Below, one piece after another: positions 31,501 through 44,754 of a stretch of 64,000 nt of DNA. The first letter of the stretch is position 1. Each line of letters begins with the position of its first letter. A model generated the notes under the pieces. That model was not told where the DNA came from. It was given only the letters and a program-made list of their open reading frames with translations, and searched no databases. The stretch covers positions 15,252,001-15,316,000 of the forward strand of contig CP053148.1 in NCBI GenBank assembly GCA_014607495.2. The letters are read 5' to 3'. This DNA is from Carposina sasakii (Eukaryota; Arthropoda; Insecta; Lepidoptera; Carposinidae). Both the position numbers and the translations under genes were made by a program.

Positions 31501-32464
31501 AAAGCTAGATTTATCAGTTTACACAGAAGAAATACTTACAATGCACACATGCAGTCTTTAATTTCAGCTAATGACATTTGAAATAGGTACACTCTGATTT
31601 TAGCTATCTGAACACTTTTGCGAAAAGTTTACAAGTTGGTGAAACTTTCGAAAAAGCCGCCTATTGTTCCTTAAGTCGCGGATTACTGCGCAGGTCTAAG
31701 GTATTCGAAGATAAGGGGGTGCCCTGTCCGTCTCAGTCGGCGGGCACCCGCAGTTCCATCCACCCGTACAAAAAAACATTTTTTTCTTTATTTTATTTTT
31801 CATTTATTTCAACGTGAATGAGACTCGACTGCGTTGAGCAGTTTGTTTTGTTGTTTTCAGTATAACGGTTTTGTCATTTTACCGCAAGTTGGTAAAGTTA
31901 TATTTACGTGTTTCCCGCGATTTTTATGAAGAGTTATTATGTCTATTATAAGGGGTAAGATTAGCTGTACATAGGATTTAGAAATCGTAGATGCACGCAC
32001 ATAAATATAGCTTATATTAGTATTAGCCACGTACCTATCTAGCAAAAAGAGTCGTAAAATAAAAATAAATATATATTTTTTTTATTGTTAGATTAAAATT
32101 TTATTATAGGTATCTATGTATACCTACTTATTTATTTATCGATTGTATTGAAATGTCTGTTACGCATAAAAAATGTAAGTAAATTAAAGTAAAATTCACG
32201 GTTCGTAATTGAAATTTAAAACCCGTGAAAATAAAACTTTTAGAACGTGGCGCGCTTTGAGGGGTAGGTGTTTCATTTGGCATTCAAGGTAATGAAGAAT
32301 GAAAAATTATACATATCATGAGTTAGATACGGAAGGTCTTGTCTTGTGCCTCAAAGAATAAAGCCATTTATGTTTATAACACAATACAAATCTACTAGCC
32401 AAACTATAAAAAAGTAGTTAACTAACTTAACGGTACCAAATTTTTCGGTAAACTGAATTTTTTT
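31501..32464. other. Unassigned
   Basis: AT-rich apart from a GC patch at 31720-31765 containing a 'gggtgccc...gggcaccc' hairpin. No gene seen. Confidence 0.35.
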
Positions 32465-32640
32465 AGTGTTAATCTGGGGTTTCACTAAAATACATCAGCT
32501 GCATCTCCTTCCTTGCATGTCGTAAGAGTCGACTAAGGGACTCGGGTCTTTTTTCAGGCGATAGTTAACCTAGCTAGCTACTTATCACTATTGCTTAGGG
32601 TAGGTACACATATACCTGCTATGCTAAGCGTGGCTGTTGG
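32465..32640 (+). repeat. Dispersed repeat fragment, copy 2 ('gcatgtcgtaa' family)
   Basis: A longer version of 940-1062, with 'ctgcatctccttcc', 'gcatgtcgtaagagtcgacta' and 'acctgctatgctaagcgtggc'. Confidence 0.5.
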
Positions 32641-32707
32641 ATCTCCTTGCTGATCTGGCTGGAGTCCTTTCTGGCAACCTAATACGGGAAAAACAGGCGT
32701 ATGTATA

Positions 32708-33085
32708 CAGGGTGATTTTTGGTCGTCAACGTTCCCGAAAACTACGGAATCTCCTCATCATCACGATCATTTTTCTCCATGGAAGCATACCTGGGAAGTG
32801 TCTGGTTTCCAAAATATTAGGGTCCAAAGTTGAGTATATAGACTGCGTTTTTCTGCATAAATGCACATAGACGCGCGTAGCAAGATTTTTACACGAGAAA
32901 TAATTACTATCTATCTATAAAAAAACTAACATAAACACTATACACTATAAATTTCGCCAGATCAAGTAATTAAAAAAAAATATTGAAAAAAAAAAATCCC
33001 AGCATTTTTTTTTGGCATAAACTTACTTTATTTGATGTATAGAATACGTACCCTTCGTTAAAGGTGGCCACAAAAAAACACCCTG
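32708..33085 (-). mobile_element. F1 TIR element
   Basis: 378 bp, TA on both sides, with clean ends CAGGGTGATTTTTGGTCG and AACACCCTG. It is inverted relative to 14506 and among the best preserved F1 copies. Confidence 0.85.
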
Positions 33086-33435
33086 TATGTATGTAGTTTT
33101 AACGGTGTAAAAAGAAAGTAGGTTACGATACACGTAGGTAGGTAAATAGGGCGATAGATAGAGGAGCGCGTGATTTGATGAATTTTTTTTTATTAAACGT
33201 GATGTGCTTTTTGCTTTCATCACTCCGCTTCGGTTTGGTATTGTTTTACAGGCGATAGTTTGTCCCTCATTTACCTTCAAAAATTGTCAGGTTATCTCTC
33301 TATGTGACTATGCTGTATCGGATTTTTTAAACATTAAAAAGGAAATAAAGTAATAGTAGTTGACCAATTGCAATTATTCCTATATAATATTTCATGTTAG
33401 GTACAATAAAAAACCATGTGCTTGTGTAACTTATA

Positions 33436-34208
33436 CCGGATTTCACCAGTGCTCCCTAAACGGTCTCTTTGTTAGTAAGATTTTAGAGAGACATCTCCTA
33501 AACTAACTTCTTACTTAAATTGCTTTTCACTTTTCACCAACACAGGGACTCAAAAAGTACGGACTTCTTACATAATAGTGATGTCGAAAACAGAATTCGT
33601 AAAATCGTGTGTTTGTTTGTGTGACAACATATTTGAAAATTGTCTACAATAAAATTAATTTAAATAAGTTACAATTATATCAGTACAATGTGTTTTAATA
33701 TAGTCAAAAACCTTATTTCTTATAAATTTTGTCAATACATTTTTTAATTACGGCCAAAATTGTAAAATGAGGCTGTATACAACACAGACCTTTGCTTTAA
33801 ATACTTTGTTGTCTTGTCACTGTCAACTGTTGTTGAAAGAAATCGGCTTTTCGCTTCGCAGTATAAACGCCTTCGAGCAACCAAGCTACGTCTTCGTACT
33901 GCTTCGACTGCTTCAATAGCGTGAAATTTATCAATTATGTTATGTATGTTATCCATATCTTTAAAATCATGAATTCTATGTAGATAATACAAATCCAAAC
34001 ACTCGTAGGTATAGGTCTCAGATGAAGATATAGGTACATGAAAATGTCACCTAAACTTAAGAGCCCAAAATTCGAGCTTCTAATCTTAGGAGATCTTTTA
34101 AGCTGTGAGGAAATCCTTAAACTTTGGTGAAATCGAATGTTGTCAAAACTGATACTTAAAATGCCTTAGGAAACTTCTAAATCTTAGGAGACGTTGGTAA
34201 AATCAGGC
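33436..34208. mobile_element. TIR element with 'ctcctaaa' words, possibly Harbinger-like
   Basis: The left end CCGGATTTCACCAGTGCTCC and right end (inverse CCTGATTTTACCAACGTCTCC) are imperfect inverted repeats. 'tcctaaac' and 'cttaggaga' recur inside. An 84-codon minus-strand frame (33744-33998) has E-A-V-E-A-V-R-R-R and R-R-R-L segments but matches nothing I know. The TIR style suggests PIF/Harbinger, which is inference; no TSD is clear. Confidence 0.5.
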
Positions 34209-34221
34209 ATTATTGTATTAT

Positions 34222-35796
34222 TATTATCCTCCCATAGAAGAATAAGATGTCATAGAGTGCTAATGTCCTACTAACTGCCTCGATGCACCATAAGACTTTC
34301 CGGTACCTCACAATTCTAGTCCCTAACCCTAAGATTGCATTACTGTACATTACAGTACATTAGTAGTGTACTCTCCTAAGTCTACCATTATTTGTAGAAA
34401 TTATAATGTATGTAATGCAGTTGTTACAAAAAGCAAACTGAACATCCAAACTAAACTTTCATGGTTTTCGGAAACTCCATCCGGACGGGCTGCGTGTTTA
34501 ATTTCCTGGGAACGAATTGTTCTTTGAAATGAAACCCTAGAATTTGGCGATTTTCAATTGCTAAAACTCCGACATCCACAATTTTTTATGGTATTTCCGT
34601 TTTCCGATAGTATTTCCATCAAATTATAACGGAGATTAGTCAACTGTCCAGGAGATATTATACTTAGTGCACAAGTGTGTGCGCAAACACAGGTGCACCC
34701 TCTCTGCTTTTACTCTCATAGTTCGGTAAGCGGACACGATCGCAGAGAAATCAGGTGCGCAGCGGTTATACGTGACTTCTGAGGCACCGAGTTATGAATA
34801 TGCGACATTCACTATTTTAAAATCCGTACATAACATAAATTCAGTGGTACAGGCCCGTGACTGGATTTCATCATAACTTAGGCTATATCTATATTACATC
34901 ATGTCATCTATGCTTTTAAATAGATTTTTCGCACAAGGTGGTTAGGGAAAGTGACCCCCGCCCCTTTGTTATACTACCTGTGGGGAAACAAAGGTTTTGG
35001 AGGAACGCACCCGTTTTCGCAGGGGTAGTGCCTTATTATGTCAAATAATAAGATAATAAATAATGGCAGAGCCGGCACTTAGTAAAAGAGGGCTGATCAA
35101 TACGTACTATTAATCACTCTTGCACAATGTACCGCAATAAAAATAATGCACTAATATTCTCAAAGCAAATTATAAATAGCCGTGCTTTTCAAATCGGTGA
35201 TCTCGGGATTCGGTGCAGTATGTGCCCTGCAGTATGTAACAGATTTATCTAATCTACTATAGATGAAGCCAGTTAACTATAAATAAAAGTTATGGAAGCT
35301 ATGACATAGTGAAACAAAATAATACATTTTGTTGCGGTTTATTCTATATTATAGAGCTTTTACAAAAGAGTCCGAAAACTCGCGAAAATACCGCGATTAA
35401 GCGACAGTCAATAGATGATTCGCTTTTGAGAAAATTATGTGTCGCTTCTTTTTATCGAAAAGTTTAATATTCTTTGCTATATCCACATGCTAGCGAAAAT
35501 CACTTTATTCGGGGTCTACTACAGCTACCCTAGGTAGTTGTCAAATCATATTTCATCAAACTTAATCTGGAACTTTAGTAAAATGAGCCTGCTTAGTAGA
35601 ATAGAACTAGCTGTTAGTTGTGATTTTGGTCACTTTGTCTACAAACACATATACAATTTTTGCATCTGTATACGGGATATCTCGTATCAATTAGTAGGAA
35701 CTTTCTAAACTTCTTATATTAATCGTTATTAAGTGCCTATTAAAAGTACGAACTTTAGTTAACTACATTATATTTGCACCTAATGGTTATTAGGCT
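34222..35796. other. Unassigned
   Basis: A short 'acaggcccgtgactgga' segment near 34850 resembles the SINE at 54398. No gene or larger element recognised. Confidence 0.4.
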
Positions 35797-36180
35797 ATCG
35801 TCGTCGTCGTCGTCAGCCTATTGCAGTCCACTGCTGGACGTAGGCCTCTCCCAGTGTACGCCACATGGCTCGATCTCCCGTTTCTGCCATTCAGTCACTA
35901 CCAGCCGTCCTCTTTAAGTTATCGGTCCATCTGGCCGGAGGGCGCCCAACGCTACGCTTGCCATGGCGCGGTCTCCATTCGAGAACCCGTTTACTCCACC
36001 GTCCATTGGTTCTACGACAGATGTGGCCGGCCCACTGCCACTTCAGTCTGCTACATTTCGAGACTATGTCTGTCACTTTGGTCTTCTGCCGGATAATCTC
36101 GTTTCGGACTTTGTCCATTAGCGAGATTCCGAGCATTGACCTTTCCATAGCTCTCTGAGTGACATGCAATCGGTAAGCCA
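35797..36180 (-). pseudogene. RTE-type LINE, C-terminal ORF2 and 3' end
   Basis: The minus-strand frame 36169-35891 is the end of the endonuclease/reverse transcriptase polyprotein. It has R-A-M-E-R-S-M-L-G-I-S-L, then W-Q-W-A-G-H-I, then R-W-S-K-R-V, R-S-V-G-R-P-P and R-W-T-D. It continues to the tip 'ccagcagtggactgcaatagg' and a (GAC)n tail at 35797-35815. Everything upstream is lost, as in typical 5' truncation. Confidence 0.85.
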
Positions 36181-36879
36181 GGCCCTATTAAGCTATACCT
36201 TCGAGCATAATATTAGAAGGACAAGACTGGCGAAACTATAAGTTTTCCTTCCATGTTTTCCATTTTACAGGGGAAATGTTGACGTAAATATTGGCAACCA
36301 TTCTAGCTAGGCGCAATGTGATCAACTCGGAGGTATGACGTAGCTCCAGTGACAGTTAATATAATGAACAGGCGGCCTTTTCGAAGGTAACTACAATATT
36401 TGAGAGCAAAATATAAAATATTTATAACATCAAAAAAGGTTTTAAACCGGGGGAAGTGACATCCAAGAAAATATTGAAAATTTTACACATATCATAATTT
36501 TAAAACCATCGTCACAAATCCCTGAAAAATTCATGAATTTTAGACAATCTTTCAGGCCACTTATTCGGACACAGCGGCCTAACCGAGATATACATACATA
36601 AGTGAAGATAAATATGAATATAGCAGGACTAATTAAGTATTTTGTAGTGCTAAACAAACTAATACTTGTATAGGTAGATAAACAGACTCTAAATATCAAT
36701 AATTATTAATTTGAAGTTATTAAATAAATAAATATCCGACAATTAATATAATAATTGAGGTACCAAACTCGTCACTTGACCAACTGCATGTAACAGTCAA
36801 CACCCAAGCCCAATAGAGCCTTTTCTTCTAATAACTCTCTTACCCAAGTTCGCTATATTAAAAAAGCTCACAAAAAACA
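36181..36879. other. Mostly unassigned
   Basis: A weak F2-like start ('gtgacatccaagaaaatattga') is at 36457. The rest is AT-rich. Confidence 0.35.
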
Positions 36880-37402
36880 AAACCTTTTTTCGATGAGCAA
36901 CTCATGATTTTTGAATAATTTTTTCTATGTTTTTAGTGCATACTGGGTGTAAAAAGACAACTTTGTTCTTTTAATACCTCATATTCTTTGTAACATCACG
37001 ATCATTTTTTTCTATGGAAGCACCCCTGGGAAACCACGGGTTTCAAAGTTATTGAGGTCCAAAGTTACATTAATATTATCATTTTTTTTAATATAAATCT
37101 ATCTGAAACCGGTTAACAAAATTTTTTTTTATAGATACCACGTAAAAATGTTATAATGTTAGTTTTGTAAGTACATTTGTACTTTTAGCATCAAACGAAT
37201 ACACTGCTTGCAATAAAAATACAGTATTTTTCGTAATTATTTTGTCGTTTCCCAGTGTTGGTTCCATAGAAGAAAATGATCGTAACCTTACAAAGAATAC
37301 GAGGTATTAAAAAACATCGTTGTCTTTTTACACCCTGTATGCACTAAAAACATAGAAAAAAATATTCAAAAAGCATGAATTGCTCATCGAAAAAAGTTTT
37401 TA
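36880..37402. repeat. Palindrome split at its axis by an F3 element
   Basis: Outer arms 36880-36942 and 37338-37402 are inverted copies ('cgatgagcaa.tcatg', 'tctatgtttttagtgca'). Without the insert they meet as gtgcaTAtgcac with no spacer. Confidence 0.85.
36943..37337. mobile_element. F3 TIR element at a palindrome centre
   Basis: 395 bp with ends CTGGGTGTAAAAAGACAAC and GTTGTCTTTTTACACCCTG, flanked by TA (36941-36942 and 37338-37339). That TA is the exact centre of the host palindrome. It is better preserved than the copy at 21116. Confidence 0.88.
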
Positions 37403-38313
37403 AGATACGCTTTTATCACAGAATTTATTTATTGTAGGTAAGTTCATTTTTACTAGGACAAGAACTAAATTTAACACAAGAAAAAAAAACACCAAGAAGA
37501 TCGCAGAGACACAATATTTTTTCCTGTAAATTAAAATGCTGAAAATTCTAAATGAGAAGGCTCAGTGACGATCTTTTACATTAATAAACCTGTCCGCTGC
37601 AAACAGACTATTGAGTGAATGCCTATGTGCCATAGAATACTTTGCAATGCTGGAGAAAATCCTTTAAGCAATAGCGCATTTTGTACTATCGTAGGCCTTA
37701 GGACCCAAAGTCAACCTCATCTGTCCATGCTATTTAACGGACGAGACTCTGGCGCTAAAAGCTTATAATACCTATTTAGATAATTCGGTAACATTTGTCA
37801 TTGAATTTGTTACCGGTAGCTAGACGCGGTAGGCTCACCCGCTCACCCCTTACCGGCTAACTGGTAAAAAGTGAGCGTGTAAATTGCAAACTTGTGGCCA
37901 ACCTCTGTGGGGGATATTGGGCGTGACATTAAATCATGATAAATGAAATCATTCTTATTTGGAAATATAAATTAAATATGAAATCTAAAACATGGAAAAT
38001 ACTCACAAGATCGGCTATAGAAATTGGCTGTGTCTGTGTGACCCTAGTCTAACTTATGCTTTGCCCTGCTCACTCGAATACCCTAGTTTCCAAGGTAGTC
38101 GTGCTCGTAACGAAATCAAGTTCCAGCCCGTGCGATACCATCGCATTGTATTGATTTGGGCCAAGGCTCTATAGCGGCGCGCCAACTTTATACTCTATAA
38201 ACTGAGCTTTCTTAATTTTGCCATCAATCAACGGGCCTTACTTTCCCGATCCGTGGAACGTGGAATATTTTTATATCTAATGCCAGCTGTTGTGCATGCT
38301 GACAAAGATATAA
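37403..38313. other. Unassigned
   Basis: No supported gene or repeat recognised. Confidence 0.35.
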
Positions 38314-38820
38314 AAATATATAAAGAACAAAACATGCTTTCTGGTTAGGAAGATTCTCACAAATGCCATCCATACCGATTTGACTTTTGATAGAAGAGTT
38401 ATTAAACATAACTTAAGAAACTCTAATAAACTCGTATTACGTAGACCGCGTACTCAGTATGGTAACAAAACCATCTTATTTGAGGGAGCGCAGCTATACA
38501 ATAACTTGCCTAACGAGATAAAGGAAGCGCAATCGCTTAACACGTTTAAGTCTAAACTCATGACTCACGTTTATAGTATGGGATATCATCCGTAAGATCG
38601 AAAACGGTTTACTTAGTCATTGACTACCTGTTTTTAATCATCCAAAGTGTAACATATAATGATACTCGTATCTGTGATAAAAGATTAATCAAGTTTCTCG
38701 TACGGGCGGGCCGATGAAGGTAGATAGATACCTATTTATGAAATAATTATTATGTATGCTTATTTTAAGTGAACTTGTTATTGGTTCTTATAAGTAAATA
38801 AAATTCTTTAAACCTAAAAC
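38314..38820 (+). pseudogene. Non-LTR LINE reverse transcriptase C-terminus and 3' UTR
   Basis: Open frame 38314-38595 ends with the C-terminal pattern of Jockey/CR1-group LINEs: R-T-Q-Y-G, then F-E-G-A-Q-L-Y-N-N-L-P, then S-L-N-T-F-K-S-K-L. About 220 bp of 3' UTR ends 'aataaaattctttaaacc'. No catalytic RT residues remain. Confidence 0.75.
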
Positions 38821-40195
38821 TAGGCTGCTTAAAAATCTTGAGCCAGTGTCACTCTCACGATTAAGACGAATTTAATTATACCTCTAGAGCTCAAATGCTA
38901 AAAACTGTTTAGGCTCAGAAATACATATTTTATGTATCATGAAGAGACCAATGTTGTAGTGCTCGGAAAATACATCGGCAGGAAGTGCATTCTAGCCGTT
39001 CACATTCCAAATGAGTTAGCATAACGTTTGGTGCGGATGGGTGGGATATCAACAACATAAGGGTGATACACTAGTCTGCGTCCTAGGTTAATAGAAATGG
39101 CTGGCTCAAATACATTTTTGCCTTTATATTTCTTAAGAAATCAAATCTGGTTAGACTAGAATATTCCCACTGAGATAAGAGAACTGCCTCTGTATATATT
39201 CTTATTTGGAACTTGATGCATTACTTAGGTAAATACAATTTATTATTTTCTCTACGTAGCGAATGCGGCTATGTTATTAGATAAGCAAATTCACAGTGCA
39301 TATGAGAAAAGCCAGGACAGACAATCTTTAGACTGAACTCATATTAAGTATATTTACCCGGCAAACATTTCTGAGAGATTTGCATCGCGTCTTTTAATGA
39401 TATAGGTAGAAAGCTTTTTCCCCGTCCGAGGCCACCGTATTTTCAAAGAAAAGCTAGTACGCGCATTGCCGTGGCATCCTCATAAGATTTTATCTGTACC
39501 CTGTAGTCCCGCCCTACTAATATTTCAAAACTTCCTAATTAACTTCCCGCGGGGTCCATTAATTAATTACCTAAAACCACGCAGGGTCATGTCTTACCAA
39601 ATATAGCGTAACATTATCAATATTTATTTATTTATCTTTAAATATTCTAGAACTTAAAAATAGGTACAACGGTACAATATGATCTGCGGAAGTTTAGCAA
39701 CATTTTAGTAATTTCTATATTTAATTGTTAACATATACGTCAGGTGGAACAGGTTTATGTTAAGCATCAGCCAGTTGTATACAATTATAAATAGACTTTT
39801 TCTGAAAGGTAGTTACAACAAAATAGTTTAAACATATGGTGGTCTGATTTTCGGGAGATCAAATGCTTCCAGTCCTAGCAACATATATTATGGATTATGG
39901 CGCAAAAGTTTGACGTATTTACCAACGCTAAATTACAACCAAAACCACCCAAAATCGTTATGTGAGATAAACATATTTCGTATCGCGCTAAATTTTAACG
40001 ACGTTTAAAGCCAACATTAAAAATGTCTGTAACGCTATCCAAATGAACAGCCAAAAACGTTCCCTTGAAAGGTTATAAACGTTGTCATTTTGCGCGATTA
40101 CCCTCTTGAAGGGGGTCGACACTGTCGTCACTGTACCTATAGGTACATACTATCGAAACGAATGACATTAGGCGGCCGTAGTTCTATTCTTCGTC
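38821..40195. other. Unassigned
   Basis: No gene, splice-flanked coding stretch or repeat match found. Confidence 0.4.
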
Positions 40196-40221
40196 ACTAC
40201 ACAGCTCAGTTGCTAGAATGA

Positions 40222-40493
40222 TTCCGCAAAAAAAAAATTAGAGCCGAAACGCAGCCACTAACGAACCGTTAACGAAACGCGGTTCGAACCAATATTCACT
40301 TACCGCTTAAGTAATTAAGTATATTTTAGTACGCAGCGGGCGTGAGTATGACAGAATAAAAAGAAATGTCTGTTTCGCGTTCAAACGTGTTTAATTACGT
40401 GATAGTAAAGTAATTAATTGCCTTGCACTGCTTTTCGTTAACGATTCGTTAGTGGTTGAGTTTCGGCTCAAAAGTTTTGCGAAATTGCCCCCC
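40222..40493. mobile_element. Foldback element ('gagccgaaac' family)
   Basis: 'gagccgaaacgcagccactaacgaaccgttaacgaaa' at the left is inverted at 40435-40475. Outer 'gcaaaa'/'ttttgc' also pair. A single diverged arm of the family is at 19715-19830. Confidence 0.7.
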
Positions 40494-41531
40494 AGTACTT
40501 TATCTCGTGCCTCATGATAAAACAATGGGCAGGAGAAAGTTAATTGTTTAACCCAAAATATGTACCTACCTAAATAGGTAGGTTTTTTATAACATTTAGA
40601 TGCAAGGCAGCACGACAGTCAATACATACTTCCTTGGTATTTATTCTTTTAACTTGATCCCTACCTATCTATTACGGTGCGATTTCTTTACCCGGCTATA
40701 TTTGCAAACATCTGCGCTTAATATTATTTTCAAATATAGAAATAGCGAAGTACCTGCTATTAGGGAAAAAATAGAACAGTTTTCTGCCTGCCCTCGTCTC
40801 GCGGTATAACTAATAGGTATTTAATGCAAAGTCATCTCCGTTCGACAGAAATTTATTCAGAACTCGCAGCTGCCCTTAAGTAATGTCGGTGTCAGGAAAA
40901 AATATTAAAGCTCGGTGCAAACTCTCGCGGTACTGCGATAACCACGGTTATGCGATGTCATTCGAACACCCTGCGATACTGGTACGTTATAATATCGCTT
41001 TATTACATATTCTCTTTTCTCGCTTTCTGCATTGCCGAAACGCATATTTTGGAATCTACGTAAAAAAAATATGGCCATTTTTTAAACACATGTTTCAACT
41101 TGTTAACAGCTTGGCCCACGTAGGTATAGCCTCCTTTTACAATCCGTTTTTACATTTTACAATTTTACATTTGTACGTCGAACGGTTTATTTTTTTATAA
41201 TTAATAAGTTTTTATTCCGGTCCAGTGGAAATTTCGCTAAAAATGTGAAATTACTGTTTGGCCCGTTCTTATGGTAATTTCAAGATATTCTTTCTCAGTG
41301 CTCTCTTACACCCCTTTGCGATATAAATACAAAACTTTATCTTTGTAAGTCAAACTTTCTACATTTTTTTGTATTGGATTTGCATTAGTTCCAGCCCAGT
41401 GGAAATTTTCTGAAATTCTTGTAGCCTATGCTCATCCCGAGTTAATTATGATTCTAACGATGAAAGATTTTTTAAGTCGGTGCAGTAGTTTCAAAGCCTA
41501 TTAATAAACAAACAATCAATATTGAATTGTA
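40494..41531. other. Unassigned
   Basis: Frames of 69 and 105 codons (40600-40809, 40883-41200) lack ATG-led coding character or family match. I do not call them genes. Confidence 0.35.
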
Positions 41532-41700
41532 TCAGGCGTCACTATTCGGAAGTTCAAATCTCTATTGAGGGATCGCCCACCACCGGGCCCTATACCCTCC
41601 GCTGACCCTCGGATCTGCCGACTCATGATCACTAACACAAGACACTACAGTCGCAACGAGAAGCCAGATCCAAGCACCTAGCATGCAACCATAAATACAT
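41532..41700 (+). mobile_element. Half of a foldback MITE
   Basis: Inverse of 6526-6697, starting 'ggcgtcactattcggaagttcaa' and ending 'agcacctagcatgcaacc'. Confidence 0.7.
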
Positions 41701-41734
41701 AGATGCTAATCCGAAAACCAATTAAAATTTTAAT

Positions 41735-41908
41735 CGACATATGTTTCGCCAACACCACCACCACCACCACGCGCACCAGCCCGCACCACGGATCGTGCGA
41801 AACGGAGTATCTGTAGTAATACATATCCGTCCGTGATGCGCGTCCGTCCGTAGCCTTCGACGCGTCCGCGTCCGTCCGCGAATTTACGAACCGTGGGAAC
41901 CCACCTTA
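41735..41908 (-). mobile_element. CpG-rich repeat, copy 3
   Basis: Ends 'cgtgggaacccaccttaa' like 15976. 'ccgtccg' words dominate, and a (CCA)n-like run lies at its left edge. Confidence 0.65.
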
Positions 41909-43072
41909 ATACATACATAAATCCTACAATAACTTTCATGTCACCAGTTCACTGTGCATTATTTTAGCCAGTAATCCAATATAAGTAGTAGTCCAATATA
42001 AGTGTCCCCCAATGACTTTCTTGTGAGCAGTTCGCTCTGAATATTTGAGTAAACTTGTTAGAAAAAATATTGTCGGCGCAACTTAGGTTAAGGTTAAGTC
42101 TCATTTTAAAAGAAGGTTGAATTATTTAAACGTATCTTATATGGTCTTATTTTCTGTGATATTTACTTTAATTCTACCCATATTAGATAAAGTATTTATG
42201 ATATTGGCTATACTGACTAGTCGGAGTTGCGACCTTAGTTACAGTTGTTTCTTTTTACCTAGTGTCATATACCTTGTGTTGTTTTAAAAATAAATTAACT
42301 AATATAAAAAAACCTTATGTATGTACAGTATGTATGTACTATTTTTTGCGCAGGTATAGTTTAAAGTTATACCGTTATCGGAAAGTATCGCTGTAAGTGT
42401 CAAATTTAAAACAAATTCGCAAACAACGATAATTACACCGCAAAGGTCTGTGAAGGCCCTTATTCTTGGACAGGTAAAGGATGGTGGGTATAGGCTATAC
42501 AGCCCTCATTTAATAAGGGCACGCAATGTTGAATTTTTTTTCTATTTACTTTCTTTGATAATAAATTCTCCTTAAAAAAAGTAAATTGTTGTTTGGGAAT
42601 CGCGTTTTATGCTTTGATAAAATATATTTGATCGAAGGTTTTACCTCCTGTCTTAAGTCGGTACGTACTTAAAATAACCTAACAACATCTTATACCTACT
42701 AAACATATCAATATTAATTTTTTTAACGTTTTAAATAAATATATTAATCCACGATGAATATAAGGGGGTCGAAAATGGCCTTATTGCTTCGAGAAAAATA
42801 TGGTACGGCCGTGTCGCTTTTTGCTCCACTTGGCGGGGGCACTGCCGTGCCCTTAGATAAATAGGATTGTAGGGCTGATACGAAAAAGGCCAATGTAACA
42901 ATTTCAACACAATGAAGTTTACTGCATTAGTTTTAAGTTAGTAATTCACTTTTTACGCGACTTTGTCACAGGATCATGTAGGTACGTAAGTAATATGATG
43001 GATAGGTAATAAATTCTATCTATCTATTATATCAGTCAATGGGGGGTTTGACCCCAATAATAATTCCTCTGT
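41909..43072. other. Mostly unassigned
   Basis: At 42840-42862 'ggcactgccgtgcccttaga' is an inverted partial match to 53632-53655, so a repeat fragment is likely. No gene seen. Confidence 0.35.
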
Positions 43073-43580
43073 TTTTTATTTTTTGCAGGATGATAAAGTA
43101 AAGTCAATAGATTACGATTTATAAGAAATCCAGGATTTTGCGATTTAGAACTTTGTTTATTTTACCAAAACCAGAAAATCACGTATAAATCGCTGAAAAA
43201 AAATTCTCTGTCCGAAATTCCTCCTGTATACTCGTATGTCAGGATATATTAATAAGTATATAAATGTAATGAAAGCTAGGAATATTTCGACTTCGGAGAG
43301 CCACAACTCTGAAATTATCTTTTCTCTGCTATAATTTTCTTGGGAAAAATCCTCCGTTCATTTTTATTTTTTTGTTTGTGTTAATTTGCTTTGATACATC
43401 GCCTAAAACAACAATCCAAAAGATTTTCGTTTCGAAACACAGCTTTTTAGTTTTTTGGCTGTAATGTCTTTCGGAAAAATTCTCCGTTCCTTTTTATTTA
43501 TTTATTAGTTACTAAACACTAAAATAAATCAGTTTTTCAAAGAATACAATAAAATTTCGGCGTTAAATATCTCACATACA
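43073..43580 (+). repeat. Inverted duplication, left arm
   Basis: Aligns as reverse complement with 46340-46922 over about 510 bp ('attatcttttctctgctataattttcttggg', 'cattacatttatatac' and so on). Confidence 0.88.
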
Positions 43581-44754
43581 TACATATAGCAATCTCGTAA
43601 TTTGTACAGTTGTGGTATTTAAAAGATAAGAAAATTCCATCAAAACAATTTAATTTCCTTTTTTATATATGGACTTCGCTGCAAACGTATGGTTTAGTTT
43701 TTCGTCGCTTTGACAATAACTCTCGTATCAAATTAGTCCAGGCAGGGGACTACTCAGACATTGTAGAGTATTAGATATATAGAGTATAAGACAAAGTTTT
43801 CTTCCTTTTTTTCTCATTTCTTTTTCTTTATTTAGTAATGGTTTCTTTACTTTTCGTTTTTTTTTCATTTCCTAATATATCTTAAGTAGTCTAAAAAACT
43901 TTAAGAATGCTTGTTGTAATATTGCCAAAATCCACAATAGACAATGTCGTCAAAGATAAAAACTAATTGATAATTTAATAGAACAGGAAAAATTACTAAC
44001 TCATCGTCGCAGTAAAACTTATTGCAAGACAAGACCCATGAAAATTCTCAAAGAAACATGATCGATATCGGAAATTCAATTGCGGTAAAGAACAAAATTG
44101 TGATTTTCAATGGCAACAATAAATTTAATTAGTGCTAATGTGACCCCCGCAGGTAATTTGGTCCCCTTGATTATTAGTTTATGAAAGAATTTTTGAAATC
44201 GACGTTTACATTTCAAGTGACATTTTATCGCAGACAAATTGTGTTTGACTGAACCAACGTCACTCAATTGTTTTGCCTTCCCAGAATCTCTTCTTTCAAA
44301 TTCATATTTCGAGTTCAAATTGACTTTTAAGTATTATTACAAATTGTTTGCATGGAACCATACAATTTAAATTTTAGCGATATGGCATGCCTCTTTCGCC
44401 TACACGAAGACTATGCCAATGCCACGTGTTGACATCCAAACGTAAATAAAAAAAAATCTATACAAAAAAATTACCGGTTTCTGGGGATCAGACCACACGG
44501 ACGAAAGATATATTTAGTAAAATAATAGAGATTATATGTATACATACCTACATACATATAATCACGCCTTTATCTCTTACGTGGTAGGCAGGGCACCAAG
44601 GGCCGATAGAACCACATGGTGTCACTTCTGACCAATTTTGAGGATATAGTTGAGATGTATAAGTTCGGTACACCAACACCCTCTTGTCCCTCTACTGACT
44701 TGTACAGTATGCCCGGGAAGAGAAGCAGCCGTAGTATTATACTTTTTTTCACTC
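43581..44754. other. Unassigned spacer inside the inverted duplication
   Basis: An 80-codon minus frame at 44076-44318 has no family match. No element recognised. Confidence 0.35.

Noticed and set aside
40600..41200. Two plus-strand frames of 69 and 105 codons
   Set aside because: Codon composition follows the local AT bias; no conserved motif or splice signal is seen.
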